Assembly (NCBI GenBank): GCA_019750335.1
Contig: JAIEOQ010000006.1
Coordinates: forward strand, 124,001 to 188,000
Reading direction: 5' to 3'
DNA: 64,000 nucleotides
From: Candidatus Obscuribacterales bacterium
Lineage (GTDB): Bacteria > Cyanobacteriota > Vampirovibrionia > Obscuribacterales > Obscuribacteraceae
Part shown: positions 57,829-64,000 of the stretch, piece by piece
Numbering within the stretch: position 1 is the first letter of the stretch
Layout of the letters: every line of letters begins with the position of its first letter
Notes under the pieces: generated by a model
Databases searched by the model: none
What the model was told of the DNA's origin: nothing
Seen by the model: only the letters and a program-made list of their open reading frames with translations
Program-made: the position numbers and the translations under genes

Positions 57829-59097
57829 ATGCCGACAGCATTTAGAGAAAAAGCTGCAAACTTTCTCAACAAGAGAGATGTCAAGAATCCTTTAGGGCAT
57901 TTAGCCAGCTTGGAGTTGTATTTTTGCCTTGCTTATCTGACTCAAGGTGTCAGTCAGCATTTTTGTCTAATTGCTCAACCTTTTGAATTTTATTTGATGA
58001 AAGATTGTGGCTTAAACGCGGCGCAAGTTTCACAAACCCTGGCTTTACTGATGTTTCCCTGGGTAATCAAACCGGCTTACGGTTTATTCAGTGACTGTAT
58101 TCCCTGGCTTAGTCCGCGGCTTTATCTTGTTTTTGCTTACGCTCTGGCTGCGGAGGCTTTTTTAGTCCTAGGGCTAGTCTCTTTTAGCAATCATAGTTTG
58201 TTATCTGTGGTGATTGGACTAGTGCTTGCTACTTCTTTTGCTATGGCTTTTGCCAATACTTTAAGTTGCGGTTTGACAGTGAAAGAGGGTAATCAGACCG
58301 GGACTACAACGGCAATGTTTGGTAAGCAGGCCATTTGTTACTACGCCGCCAATATTCTTTCTTTGTTGTTGGGTGGATCGCTCTGCCAAGTTTATGGAGC
58401 GCAAAAAGCTTTGCCGACAGCAGCTGTTTTAGTTGTTATCCCTTGTTTTCTTGCTTCATGGTCGGCTTGGCGCCATATTCCAGTGCGCCAGCTGAGGGAT
58501 TCTTCTTCGGCAGAAGTATTTAAAGCAGCAAAAGAGATTGTCGGACAAAAAAGATTTTGGTTAGTAATTTTGTTTATTTGTTTATGGAACTTTAGTCCGG
58601 CGTTGGGCACGCCGCTTTACTTTTTTGAATCAAGTCAGTTGGCTTTCAGTCAAGCTTTCATTGGTAAATTGGCTGCTATAAATGCTTTCGGCATGCTTCT
58701 CGGGGCTTGGCTTTTCCGTTTCGGACAAGTACGGTTGTCTCAGACCAAATTATTGGCTGGGAGCATCATTTTCAACGCCGGGTCGGTCTTAGCCTATGTT
58801 TTTCTCGGCACTGAACTTTCAGCTGTATTGCTTGAGTTGGCGCGAGGCATTGGTGCTATGTTTGCTTGTTTATCGATTTATACCGTAGCTTCAGCGGTTT
58901 GTCCAAAAAAGGCAGAAACCACGGCAATTGCTTTTTTGATTTCTATTTATAATTTGGCCGGACAGGCGGGCACCATATGTGGTGGGCAGCTCTATCAAAA
59001 TTATTGTCAAAACACATTGTGGCCTTTGCTTGTAGCATCAGCCGGAACTACACTTCTCTGTCTGTTTTTGCTACCGAAAATCAGTGAATCTCGGTAA
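57829..59097 (+). CDS. MFS transporter, folate-biopterin transporter (FBT)-like
   Basis: The 422-residue protein has about 12 membrane helices. The start of helix-2 region, 'MFPWVIKPAYGLFSDCIPWL', is close to the FBT signature (KPxYGxxSD), and 'GSLCQVYGAQKALPTAA' and 'SIYNLAGQAGTICGGQLYQ' follow at the expected places. FBT-like transporters in bacteria move folates, pterins or other small amphipathic molecules. It diverges from the biosynthetic operon across a shared 230-base region that contains a palindrome, the usual place for an exporter or importer of the product. The ATG at 57829 is preferred over a TTG 9 bases upstream. Confidence 0.85.
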   Translation: MPTAFREKAANFLNKRDVKNPLGHLASLELYFCLAYLTQGVSQHFCLIAQPFEFYLMKDCGLNAAQVSQTLALLMFPWVIKPAYGLFSDCIPWLSPRLYLVFAYALAAEAFLVLGLVSFSNHSLLSVVIGLVLATSFAMAFANTLSCGLTVKEGNQTGTTTAMFGKQAICYYAANILSLLLGGSLCQVYGAQKALPTAAVLVVIPCFLASWSAWRHIPVRQLRDSSSAEVFKAAKEIVGQKRFWLVILFICLWNFSPALGTPLYFFESSQLAFSQAFIGKLAAINAFGMLLGAWLFRFGQVRLSQTKLLAGSIIFNAGSVLAYVFLGTELSAVLLELARGIGAMFACLSIYTVASAVCPKKAETTAIAFLISIYNLAGQAGTICGGQLYQNYCQNTLWPLLVASAGTTLLCLFLLPKISESR

Positions 59098-59284
59098 CTT
59101 TGATTGTTGAGGATGTCGCAGTTTCTTTTTTAGCGCTGCAACACGAAGGCATTGAGTTTGCCGATGGTTTGCTGCGTTTAGGCAACAAGTCCCAAACTTT
59201 TTTGCAGCCGACGGCAGCCACCGCGACAAAAGGCAAAGCTTGTATAAAGCTTTGAATCATTGCTGGCCAACAACATGGATGCAT
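59081..59284 (-). CDS. Small Cys-rich membrane protein downstream of the CsoR-like gene
   Basis: The 67-residue protein begins 'MHPCCWPAMIQSFIQALPFV', has one hydrophobic helix (about 9-27) and a second Cys pair in 'SMPSCCSAKKE' near residue 48. The paired Cys on both sides of a membrane helix suggest metal or thiol binding. It follows the CsoR-like gene by 21 bases, so it is probably its co-regulated target. The 3' end overlaps the MFS gene by 17 bases. The family is unknown. Confidence 0.55.
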   Translation of the reverse strand: MHPCCWPAMIQSFIQALPFVAVAAVGCKKVWDLLPKRSKPSANSMPSCCSAKKETATSSTIKVTEIH

Positions 59285-59305
59285 GATCGTTCTCCGAACT
59301 AAGGT

Positions 59306-59650
59306 TTAGTGACAGCAGCCGGATTTAGGGTCGGCTTTAAGTTTTGGTGGCTCTTGATTTGGATCGTCAAGCGGGTAGAGAGTCGGTGCTTGTTTGAATA
59401 CTTGAAGCAGCTCTTCGATTACTCTTTGCGCATCTTGCTTTTCTACGGCATCGACAACACAAGTCTCTAAATGTTGGCGTAAAATCACTTCCGATGTTCT
59501 GTCCAAAGCCGCTTGAACGGCTTTCAATTGATTAAGAACATCTATGCAATATTTTTTTTCGTCCACCATGCGATAGACGGCATTTAGATGCCCAATCGCC
59601 TTTGCCAGACGACTTTTGAGCTTATCTTTGTTCTCATCGGTAATAGCCAT
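59306..59650 (-). CDS. CsoR-family metal-sensing transcriptional repressor
   Basis: This is a 114-residue all-helical regulator of the CsoR/RcnR family, which binds DNA as a tetramer and releases it when metal binds. The Cu(I) ligand set is intact: Cys35 ('EKKYCIDVL'), His60 and Cys64 ('LRQHLETCV'), with second-shell Tyr34 and a Glu near residue 80 as in copper CsoR. RcnR-type nickel/cobalt sensors instead need an N-terminal His and a second His in place of Cys64, which are missing here; the persulfide sensor CstR lacks the His. A C-terminal 'GCCH' tail is unusual. It likely controls itself, the Cys-rich small protein and perhaps more of the cluster. Confidence 0.9.
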   Translation of the reverse strand: MAITDENKDKLKSRLAKAIGHLNAVYRMVDEKKYCIDVLNQLKAVQAALDRTSEVILRQHLETCVVDAVEKQDAQRVIEELLQVFKQAPTLYPLDDPNQEPPKLKADPKSGCCH

Positions 59651-59755
59651 CTTTTTAGTTTACCGCCATTTCTGCCAAATTGCTCGCTATATGAGCCTGG
59701 AGTAATCTGGCTGAAATATGGCGTAAAATAATTCTGTTCCATTTGGGAATGGTTG

Positions 59756-60106
59756 ATGATTTTTCTTTCTCAATGGTTTAAAAAGCTGGTTTTAGTCACT
59801 TTTATTTTTGTGGCTATTTTTCTGCCTTTCATTCAGGCTGATCAAGGCGCCGGTCGTTATTCGATCTCCGGTCATGTCAGTGATTCTTTTCCGGTACCGG
59901 TGCTTGGAATCGGAGTTTCGCAAGTATTCGGGACTTTTTCCGAACCGCAACGTCATCAAATGGAGTTGGGTGGTAAATCTTTTTCGCCATTTGTTTTTGC
60001 TATTCGCGGTTGGAGATGTGCGGCGCAAAAGTTTGCCAAGCGTGAGCAACAGCCGTTACCACCGGTTCTGCGTCTTTGGCTTATAAATGAGAGTTTGTTG
60101 TGTTGA
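59756..60106 (+). CDS. Small secreted or anchored hypothetical protein
   Basis: The 116-residue product has an N-terminal hydrophobic segment (about residues 10-27, 'LVLVTFIFVAIFLPFIQA') that fits a signal peptide with cleavage after 'IQA'. It is followed by a beta-rich region 'GRYSISGHVSDSFPVPVLG' and a basic C-terminus. The family is unknown. A -10-like TAAAAT (59724-59729) lies 26 bases upstream. The ribosome binding site is weak and TTG at 59753 is an alternative start. Divergent from the CsoR-like gene. Confidence 0.5.
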   Translation: MIFLSQWFKKLVLVTFIFVAIFLPFIQADQGAGRYSISGHVSDSFPVPVLGIGVSQVFGTFSEPQRHQMELGGKSFSPFVFAIRGWRCAAQKFAKREQQPLPPVLRLWLINESLLC

Positions 60107-60147
60107 TGCCTGCCTTCTAGCAATCAGTACTGTTTGCGAGGCATTAA

Positions 60148-60606
60148 ATGATGAATTCAAGCAATATATGGTGGCGGCTGCTACCTGTACTTTTCCTACT
60201 GCATGGATGCGGGATCGATCCGGGCAATACTCCGCTTGCGGAACAGATTACTTGGGACCAAGGCATCGTCGTTCATCCGGAGCTCGATTTAGAATGGCTG
60301 CAAAAGCAAGCGCAAGCTGGTGATGCTGCGGCGCAAACTAAGTTGGCTGCTTATTATTATTTGGGTACGGCTGTACCTAAAGATCGTGTGATGGCTGCGC
60401 TTTTATTTAAAAAAGCAGCTCAGGCAGGTGTAGGACGTGCTCAATATTATTTGGGCTGTATGTGTTTGCGTGGTGACGGTATCGAGAAAAATGACGAGCA
60501 AGGACTTGTCTGGTTAAAAAAAGCAGCTGTCGGTAGCCAGCCTTATGCCGGATATGCCAAAAAAGTGTTGAGTCGCTACCCTGGCTCGAGCGAAGCAGCG
60601 AAATAA
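60148..60606 (+). CDS. Sel1-repeat lipoprotein
   Basis: The 152-residue protein has a lipoprotein signal peptide with lipobox 'LLHGC' (Cys about residue 21) and then two to three Sel1-like repeats ('QAGDAAAQTKLAAYYYLGTA', 'QAGVGRAQYYLGCMCLRGDG'). It would be attached to a membrane facing the periplasm or surface, and Sel1 repeats bind proteins. GCGAGG precedes the ATG. It sits 46 bases before a second Sel1 gene, and the pair probably arose by duplication. Confidence 0.85.
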   Translation: MMNSSNIWWRLLPVLFLLHGCGIDPGNTPLAEQITWDQGIVVHPELDLEWLQKQAQAGDAAAQTKLAAYYYLGTAVPKDRVMAALLFKKAAQAGVGRAQYYLGCMCLRGDGIEKNDEQGLVWLKKAAVGSQPYAGYAKKVLSRYPGSSEAAK

Positions 60607-60652
60607 GGCTTGCATTAAGGCTTCCGAAATTGATATAAATGTGGTTTTTGTA

Positions 60653-61588
60653 ATGAATGACTCCACGTACTTACTTGATTTGCAAAAAAGAGCGGGCGAT
60701 GGCGATTCGCTTGCGGCCTATTATTTGGGCGTTGTTTTTGAAGAAGGACGAAGCGTAGCCATCGATCGACGCACAGCTTTCAGCTGGTATGAAAAAGCAG
60801 CTAATTTAGGCGATAAACATGCTCAATATAAGCTGGGCGATATATATCAAAACGGTTCGGTAATTAAAAAAGATCCGCAAAAGGCTGTCTCTTGGTTCCG
60901 TAGCGCTGCTGAGCAAGGGCACTCTCTTTCGCAATTTCGTCTTGGCCGGATGATTGATTTAGGCTTGGGTACGGCTGCCAATCCCCAAGAAGCTGTAATT
61001 TGGTATCGGCAATCGGCTGAGCAAGGTTGTGCCGAAGCCCAATTTCATTTGGGTTTGATGCATTTGCGCTCCCGTGGTGTGGAGCGGAGTAATAATGAAA
61101 TGGTGCATTGCTTCTCTCAAGCTGCCGATCAAGGGCATACCCTGGCTCTGGCTTATCTTGCTGAACAATATGAAGATGGCGTCGGTGTGCAGCAAGATCA
61201 TGTCAAAGCTGCTGAACTTTATCGTAAAGCCGCGGAGAAAGGTTGGGCTGGTGCGCAATTTCGTTTCGGACAACTGCTTTTAACCGGACTTGGAGTCGAA
61301 GAAAATATAGACGAAGGAGTAAAGTGGCTCTCCTCGGCAGCGGAACAAGGATTGCCGGCGGCACAAGCTTTGCTGGGCTTAATTTATTTTCGCGGGCATG
61401 GCGTTGAGCAAGATTTATCTACGGCTTTAATGTGGCTTTCCTTGGCTGATACTGGCAGTGCTAACAGTGCGCCGGAGCTTAGTGAATTCATCAAATCTTT
61501 CCGGGCGCAAGTTGCCGCTTGTATGGATATTGAAGAGATTGCCCTAGCTGAATACTTGGCTCAGCAGTGGGCGGCTATACGCGACTGA
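60653..61588 (+). CDS. Sel1-repeat protein
   Basis: The roughly 311-residue protein is built of seven to eight Sel1-like repeats of about 36 residues, for example 'AANLGDKHAQYKLGDIYQNG', 'AAEQGHSLSQFRLGRMIDLG' and 'AAEKGWAGAQFRFGQLLLTG'. No signal peptide is present, so it is cytoplasmic. Sel1 repeats are protein-interaction solenoids. A -10-like TATAAA (60634-60639) lies 13 bases before the ATG, and a GTG at 60641 is also in frame, so the leader is very short. No ribosome binding site is visible. Confidence 0.85.
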   Translation: MNDSTYLLDLQKRAGDGDSLAAYYLGVVFEEGRSVAIDRRTAFSWYEKAANLGDKHAQYKLGDIYQNGSVIKKDPQKAVSWFRSAAEQGHSLSQFRLGRMIDLGLGTAANPQEAVIWYRQSAEQGCAEAQFHLGLMHLRSRGVERSNNEMVHCFSQAADQGHTLALAYLAEQYEDGVGVQQDHVKAAELYRKAAEKGWAGAQFRFGQLLLTGLGVEENIDEGVKWLSSAAEQGLPAAQALLGLIYFRGHGVEQDLSTALMWLSLADTGSANSAPELSEFIKSFRAQVAACMDIEEIALAEYLAQQWAAIRD

Positions 61589-61671
61589 ACTTTAGTGAGT
61601 CATTGTTAATAAAGCTTTGTTCCGAAAAATGATCATTTTGTTGGTTCGCTGCCAACCCCACCTGCACTACT

Positions 61672-61680
61672 GCTAGAATT
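61672..61680 (+). promoter_or_regulatory. Extended -10 promoter of rpsR
   Basis: TGCTAGAAT (61672-61680) fits an extended -10 (TGn plus TAGAAT). The leader to the rpsR ATG would be about 113 bases and contains two short stems (CCAGA/TCTGG and GAGGC/GCCTC), which could serve autoregulation by S18. Confidence 0.4.
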
Positions 61681-61799
61681 TCCCCAAGGCTATATATTCA
61701 AAATAGGCCAGATGCAGTCACTTGGTCTGGATGAAAAGAAGTGGCTGTATAGACATGGCAGAGGCTCATTGCCTCATTGCAAACAAGGAGAATTAGGGC

Positions 61800-62054
61800 A
61801 TGAAGCCTCAAAAACGATCGAGAGATTACTCAGATGGCGGGCCGCGTAAAAGAAAGCTCGACCCGATCGTGGCAAATAAGATTGAGTTCATCGACTATAA
61901 AGACGTGAACTTGCTGAGGAAATTCATTACCGAGAATGGCAAAATTTTGCCGCGCCGGATTACTGGTTGCAACGCTAAAAATCAGCGTGAAATTACTTTA
62001 GCCGTCAAGCGTGCCCGTGCTCTGGGAGTTCTTCCCTTTAGCGGTACTGTCTAA
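61800..62054 (+). CDS. rpsR: 30S ribosomal protein S18
   Basis: The 84-residue basic protein is S18 of the small ribosomal subunit, which binds S6 on the platform. The core '[20 protein letters not shown]' and '[16 protein letters not shown]' followed by '[14 protein letters not shown]' is the universally conserved S18 pattern. A strong AAGGAG precedes the ATG. The gene stands alone, away from rpsF, ssb and rplI, which usually accompany it. Its stop is 2 bases from the stop of the converging DMT gene. Confidence 0.97.
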   Translation: MKPQKRSRDYSDGGPRKRKLDPIVANKIEFIDYKDVNLLRKFITENGKILPRRITGCNAKNQREITLAVKRARALGVLPFSGTV

Positions 62055-62056
62055 GC

Positions 62057-62950
62057 TCAATTAGCTTGATTGGTTTGCAGTTCTGGTAAACGGTTTGTTT
62101 CTACGGAAGCAAGCCGTTTTACTTTAGCTAGCTGAACGCCAATCATCACTAAGGCGATCCCGATCACTTGTACAAAGGTTGCTGTTTCGTGCAAAGCAAC
62201 GATGGCAAAGAGAACAACTAAAGGTCTTTGTAGCATAGTCAAAATTGAAATTCGGGTTGAGCCGACTATATTCAAGGCGGAGAGAAAAGCTAAATTGGCG
62301 AGGGCCGCCGATAATCCCATCCAGGCGCCTAAACCGATTGCTTTAGCCGGCAAACTGCCCATAAAAGGTATGACAGCTAAGGTTAAAGTGCCTTGGACAA
62401 GAAACGTATATATGGATGAAAGGGTTGGTGAAAAGCGAGCGGTTAAATCCTCCATCTTCACCCGATAAAAGGTCGAAGTAAGGGCGGCGCCAAAAGCGCA
62501 GGCTACACCAAACATATTTAAGCTGACATCATGCAAATCAAGAGTCAACAGGACTCCGCCGAAGCACATGATAAAGCCCAGCCAGAACTTCTTGTCCAGC
62601 TGGTCACGACCGATGATGCTGTTTGTCAAAGCAACTAAAGCCGGTGTTGTGGTGACGATGGTTATTACCAGCACTACTTGCAAATGCTGTAAGGAAATGA
62701 GGGTCAGGCAGTTGGTCGAAAAAAGCAAACAGCCGGTGACTAGCATTTGCTTTAAGCCGGCAAAGCCAAGCCACTGCCATTTTCTGGCTAAAGGGACGAT
62801 TAAAAGAGCGCCGATCACATTTTTGAGGAAAAGCAATTGCAGAGGCGTTATTGCGTCGCGATAACCGAATTTAACTAGAATCGGCTCAAGGGAGGCAGCA
62901 ACTAAAGCGAGCGTAATCCAGCCTGACAGGGCCGCTTGTTTCTTTTCCAT
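62057..62950 (-). CDS. DMT-superfamily (EamA) transporter
   Basis: The 297-residue protein has ten predicted membrane helices in two EamA repeats (about 8-140 and 150-285). The first contains 'LQLLFLKNVIGALLIVPLAR' and 'LLFSTNCLTLISLQHLQVVLV' in part; the second contains 'STRISILTMLQRPLVVLFAIVAL'-type sequence. EamA proteins export or import metabolites such as amino acids; the substrate is unknown. The ATG at 62950 fits the start of the first helix. A frame extending 177 bases upstream exists but would run through the divergent promoter region. Confidence 0.88.
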   Translation of the reverse strand: MEKKQAALSGWITLALVAASLEPILVKFGYRDAITPLQLLFLKNVIGALLIVPLARKWQWLGFAGLKQMLVTGCLLFSTNCLTLISLQHLQVVLVITIVTTTPALVALTNSIIGRDQLDKKFWLGFIMCFGGVLLTLDLHDVSLNMFGVACAFGAALTSTFYRVKMEDLTARFSPTLSSIYTFLVQGTLTLAVIPFMGSLPAKAIGLGAWMGLSAALANLAFLSALNIVGSTRISILTMLQRPLVVLFAIVALHETATFVQVIGIALVMIGVQLAKVKRLASVETNRLPELQTNQAN

Positions 62951-62956
62951 GAGCTC

Positions 62957-62962
62957 AAGTGT
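62957..62962 (-). promoter_or_regulatory. -10-like box 7 bases before the DMT start codon
   Basis: On the minus strand GGTACACTT places TACACT 7 bases ahead of the ATG at 62950, the same arrangement as before the M24 peptidase gene. It suggests a leaderless transcript. No clear -35 is seen. Confidence 0.35.
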
Positions 62963-63050
62963 ACCCTTTTCACAAAAATTCCACGAATATTTCATGGTTG
63001 TGCCATTCTTGCCCGTTACATTGAAGGCAAGGAAGTCAAGGTGGTCGGTT

Positions 63051-63245
63051 ATGGCGAGTACGAGAGAAGTTTTTTCCACTGAATATGTAAGCGCTAATGC
63101 AGAAGAAGCACTTAGCGGGATGCGCAATTTGTTCGGACGAGTCAGCTGTTTGCCGAAAATAGAGCTTTGTGACAGCGCTGAAGAGAGCGCTGAAGACCCG
63201 CTTGCCGAATTAGCGCGTATTTTTCAATCTTTAGAAGCCGAATAG
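63051..63245 (+). CDS. Small acidic hypothetical protein
   Basis: A 64-residue acidic protein (many Glu and Ala, tail 'AEDPLAELARIFQSLEAE') with two Cys, no membrane helix and no known family. I chose the ATG at 63051, with GGTGG a few bases upstream. It is divergent from the DMT gene, and its last 22 bases overlap the 3' end of the converging kinase gene. Confidence 0.45.
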   Translation: MASTREVFSTEYVSANAEEALSGMRNLFGRVSCLPKIELCDSAEESAEDPLAELARIFQSLEAE

Positions 63246-63691
63246 TCGATAATTGAAATTGCTGCTTCATCGTTGCCTGGTTTGCCCGGGCCGTTGATAG
63301 TTTTATGCATATTGCGCAGAATGTCTTCCGGTACCATTCTTGTGCGATTTTTATTTCTTGCCAAACAAAGCTCGAGTGGGGTCTCTAAAAGCCAGATCTC
63401 TATATCCGTATAGCCGGCATTTTTTGCTCGAGTTAGGATTGGTTCACGATGGCGCCTGTTTATATTCGTGTTGTCGATGACGATATCCAGGTTCTTTTGC
63501 AGCGCTTGTTCTAAGCGTTCAAAAAAAATAGCAAAAACTTTTTCTGGTTCTTTTTGCTCTGCTTCGTTTCCCCATAGCTCTTGTCGGATCTGATCGGCGC
63601 AAAGAGATAAATAGCCTTTGGCAATTAAAGATTGTGCCAAGGTTGTTTTGCCGGAGCCGGGTATGCCGGCAAGGAGAATGAGACGTTTCAC
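63224..63691 (-). CDS. P-loop kinase-like ATPase (T4 PNK/AAA_33 type)
   Basis: The 155-residue protein has Walker A 'LAGIPGSGKTTLAQSL' (residues 7-22), a Walker-B-like 'LDIVIDNTNINRRHR' (about residue 70) and the lid arginines 'LARNKNRTRMVP'. This is the pattern of AAA_33/polynucleotide-kinase-like enzymes that phosphorylate small molecules or RNA ends. It is cytoplasmic, and the substrate is unknown. The start is GTG at 63691, overlapping the stop of the upstream gene (GTGA). Confidence 0.85.
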   Translation of the reverse strand: MKRLILLAGIPGSGKTTLAQSLIAKGYLSLCADQIRQELWGNEAEQKEPEKVFAIFFERLEQALQKNLDIVIDNTNINRRHREPILTRAKNAGYTDIEIWLLETPLELCLARNKNRTRMVPEDILRNMHKTINGPGKPGNDEAAISIIDYSASKD

Positions 63692-64000
63692 TCTTTGCTG
63701 TCCTTTTTAGGCTTATTGCGCAAATTGAGTTCGTCTACACCCCAGATTGTCCAGAAAACAGCAAGTATTACTCCTACTGTTGTCCAGCCGGCAAAATGCA
63801 GTTGGCGTAAAGCCTCCTGCTCGCTTGTTTGTATTTGAATGCGAGGGTCTAACCAGGGGTTGCTGTATAAGGCGCCGGATAAAAACAAAGAATAAAGACC
63901 GGTACTTAAAAGACAGAGCCGTCCCCATTTATCCAGAACTCGCCAGGAAAGTACGGATTGAATTAAAAAGCCGGCGGACCAGACAAACAAAGAAATGCTG
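63688..64000 (-). CDS. Membrane protein, 5' end beyond the window
   Basis: The frame is open to the right edge, so only the C-terminal part of about 104 residues is visible. It has three hydrophobic segments ('SAGFLIQSVLSW', 'LCLLSTGLYSLFLSGALY', 'FAGWTTVGVILAVFWTIWGV') and a basic-acidic tail 'NKPKKDSKE'. It is a polytopic inner-membrane protein of unknown family, coupled to the kinase gene by a 4-base overlap. Confidence 0.65.
   Translation of the reverse strand, partial: SISLFVWSAGFLIQSVLSWRVLDKWGRLCLLSTGLYSLFLSGALYSNPWLDPRIQIQTSEQEALRQLHFAGWTTVGVILAVFWTIWGVDELNLRNKPKKDSKE

Noticed and set aside
59306-59650. RcnR-type nickel/cobalt repressor
   Set aside because: It was attractive because of the nickel permease, but the N-terminal His and the His replacing Cys64 are missing; the ligand set is that of copper CsoR.
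1-64000. tRNA, rRNA, CRISPR arrays, insertion sequences, integrases, phage genes
   Set aside because: I looked for cloverleaf-like segments, regularly spaced repeats and transposase motifs on both strands and found none that I could support by eye; tRNAscan-SE and Infernal would settle it.

Overview
The window is gene-dense bacterial chromosome with no rRNA, tRNA, CRISPR array, transposase or phage gene that I could find. The cell looks Gram-negative. It carries the succinylase branch of diaminopimelate synthesis (dapC-dapD-dapE), Sec and Tat-like signal peptides, a lipobox protein, and many small membrane and Sel1-type proteins. No marker fixes the taxon. The overall flavour (Sel1 and leucine-rich repeat proteins, many small paralogous membrane proteins, compact operons) reminds me of the Vampirovibrionia/Obscuribacterales, but that is a weak guess.

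Layout. 1-2.7 kb (+): small operon with gluconokinase and an FCP1/NIF-type HAD phosphatase. 3.0-7.4 kb (-): GH144-like glucanase, GH1 beta-glucosidase and an SbmA/YddA-type ABC exporter. 7.6-10.8 kb (+): dapC-dapD-dapE. 10.9-25.3 kb (-): an almost unbroken run of about 18 genes led by tldD and tldE. They are followed by secreted proteins (beta-rich, leucine-rich repeat, chagasin-like protease inhibitor), a membrane-tethered S41/PDZ protein, tandem small membrane proteins and an exported intradiol-dioxygenase-like protein. 25.6-38.8 kb: mostly housekeeping (M20 amidohydrolase, DEDDh exonuclease, PlsC, CYTH, MscS, PepA, Xaa-Pro peptidase, phosphotransferase, glycogen debranching enzyme, dephospho-CoA kinase). 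38.9-59.7 kb: the accessory region of interest. 59.8-64 kb: Sel1 proteins, rpsR, a DMT transporter and a P-loop kinase.

The 40.1-59.7 kb region looks like an undescribed biosynthetic gene cluster for a small, metal-related amino-acid product. A 12-gene minus-strand operon (57598 down to 44408) encodes an Asp/Asn-hydroxylase-like Fe/2OG enzyme, an unknown protein with a ParB/Srx-like DGNHRL motif, a fold-type III PLP decarboxylase, a cysteine-synthase/rhodanese fusion, a SufS-like class V PLP enzyme, a PYROXD2-like flavoprotein, a GNAT protein, two SAM methyltransferases, an SRPBCC protein and two CooC-like ATPases. A third CooC-like ATPase forms an operon with a NiCoT-type nickel/cobalt permease and a thioredoxin-like [2Fe-2S] ferredoxin. 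Divergent from that is a small operon ending in an opine dehydrogenase. An MFS exporter diverges from the long operon, and a CsoR-family metal repressor closes the region. The enzyme set recalls staphyloferrin B precursor supply (SbnA, SbnH, SbnI) combined with a staphylopine-type opine dehydrogenase. No NRPS, PKS, NIS synthetase or nicotianamine synthase-like gene is visible. The product, and any link to nickel or copper, are inference.

Regulatory signals supported by sequence include several strong hairpin terminators, two palindromes placed like operators at the cluster promoters, a foldable leader upstream of the opine-dehydrogenase operon, and several genes whose -10 box lies only 6-7 bases before the start codon, as in leaderless transcripts.
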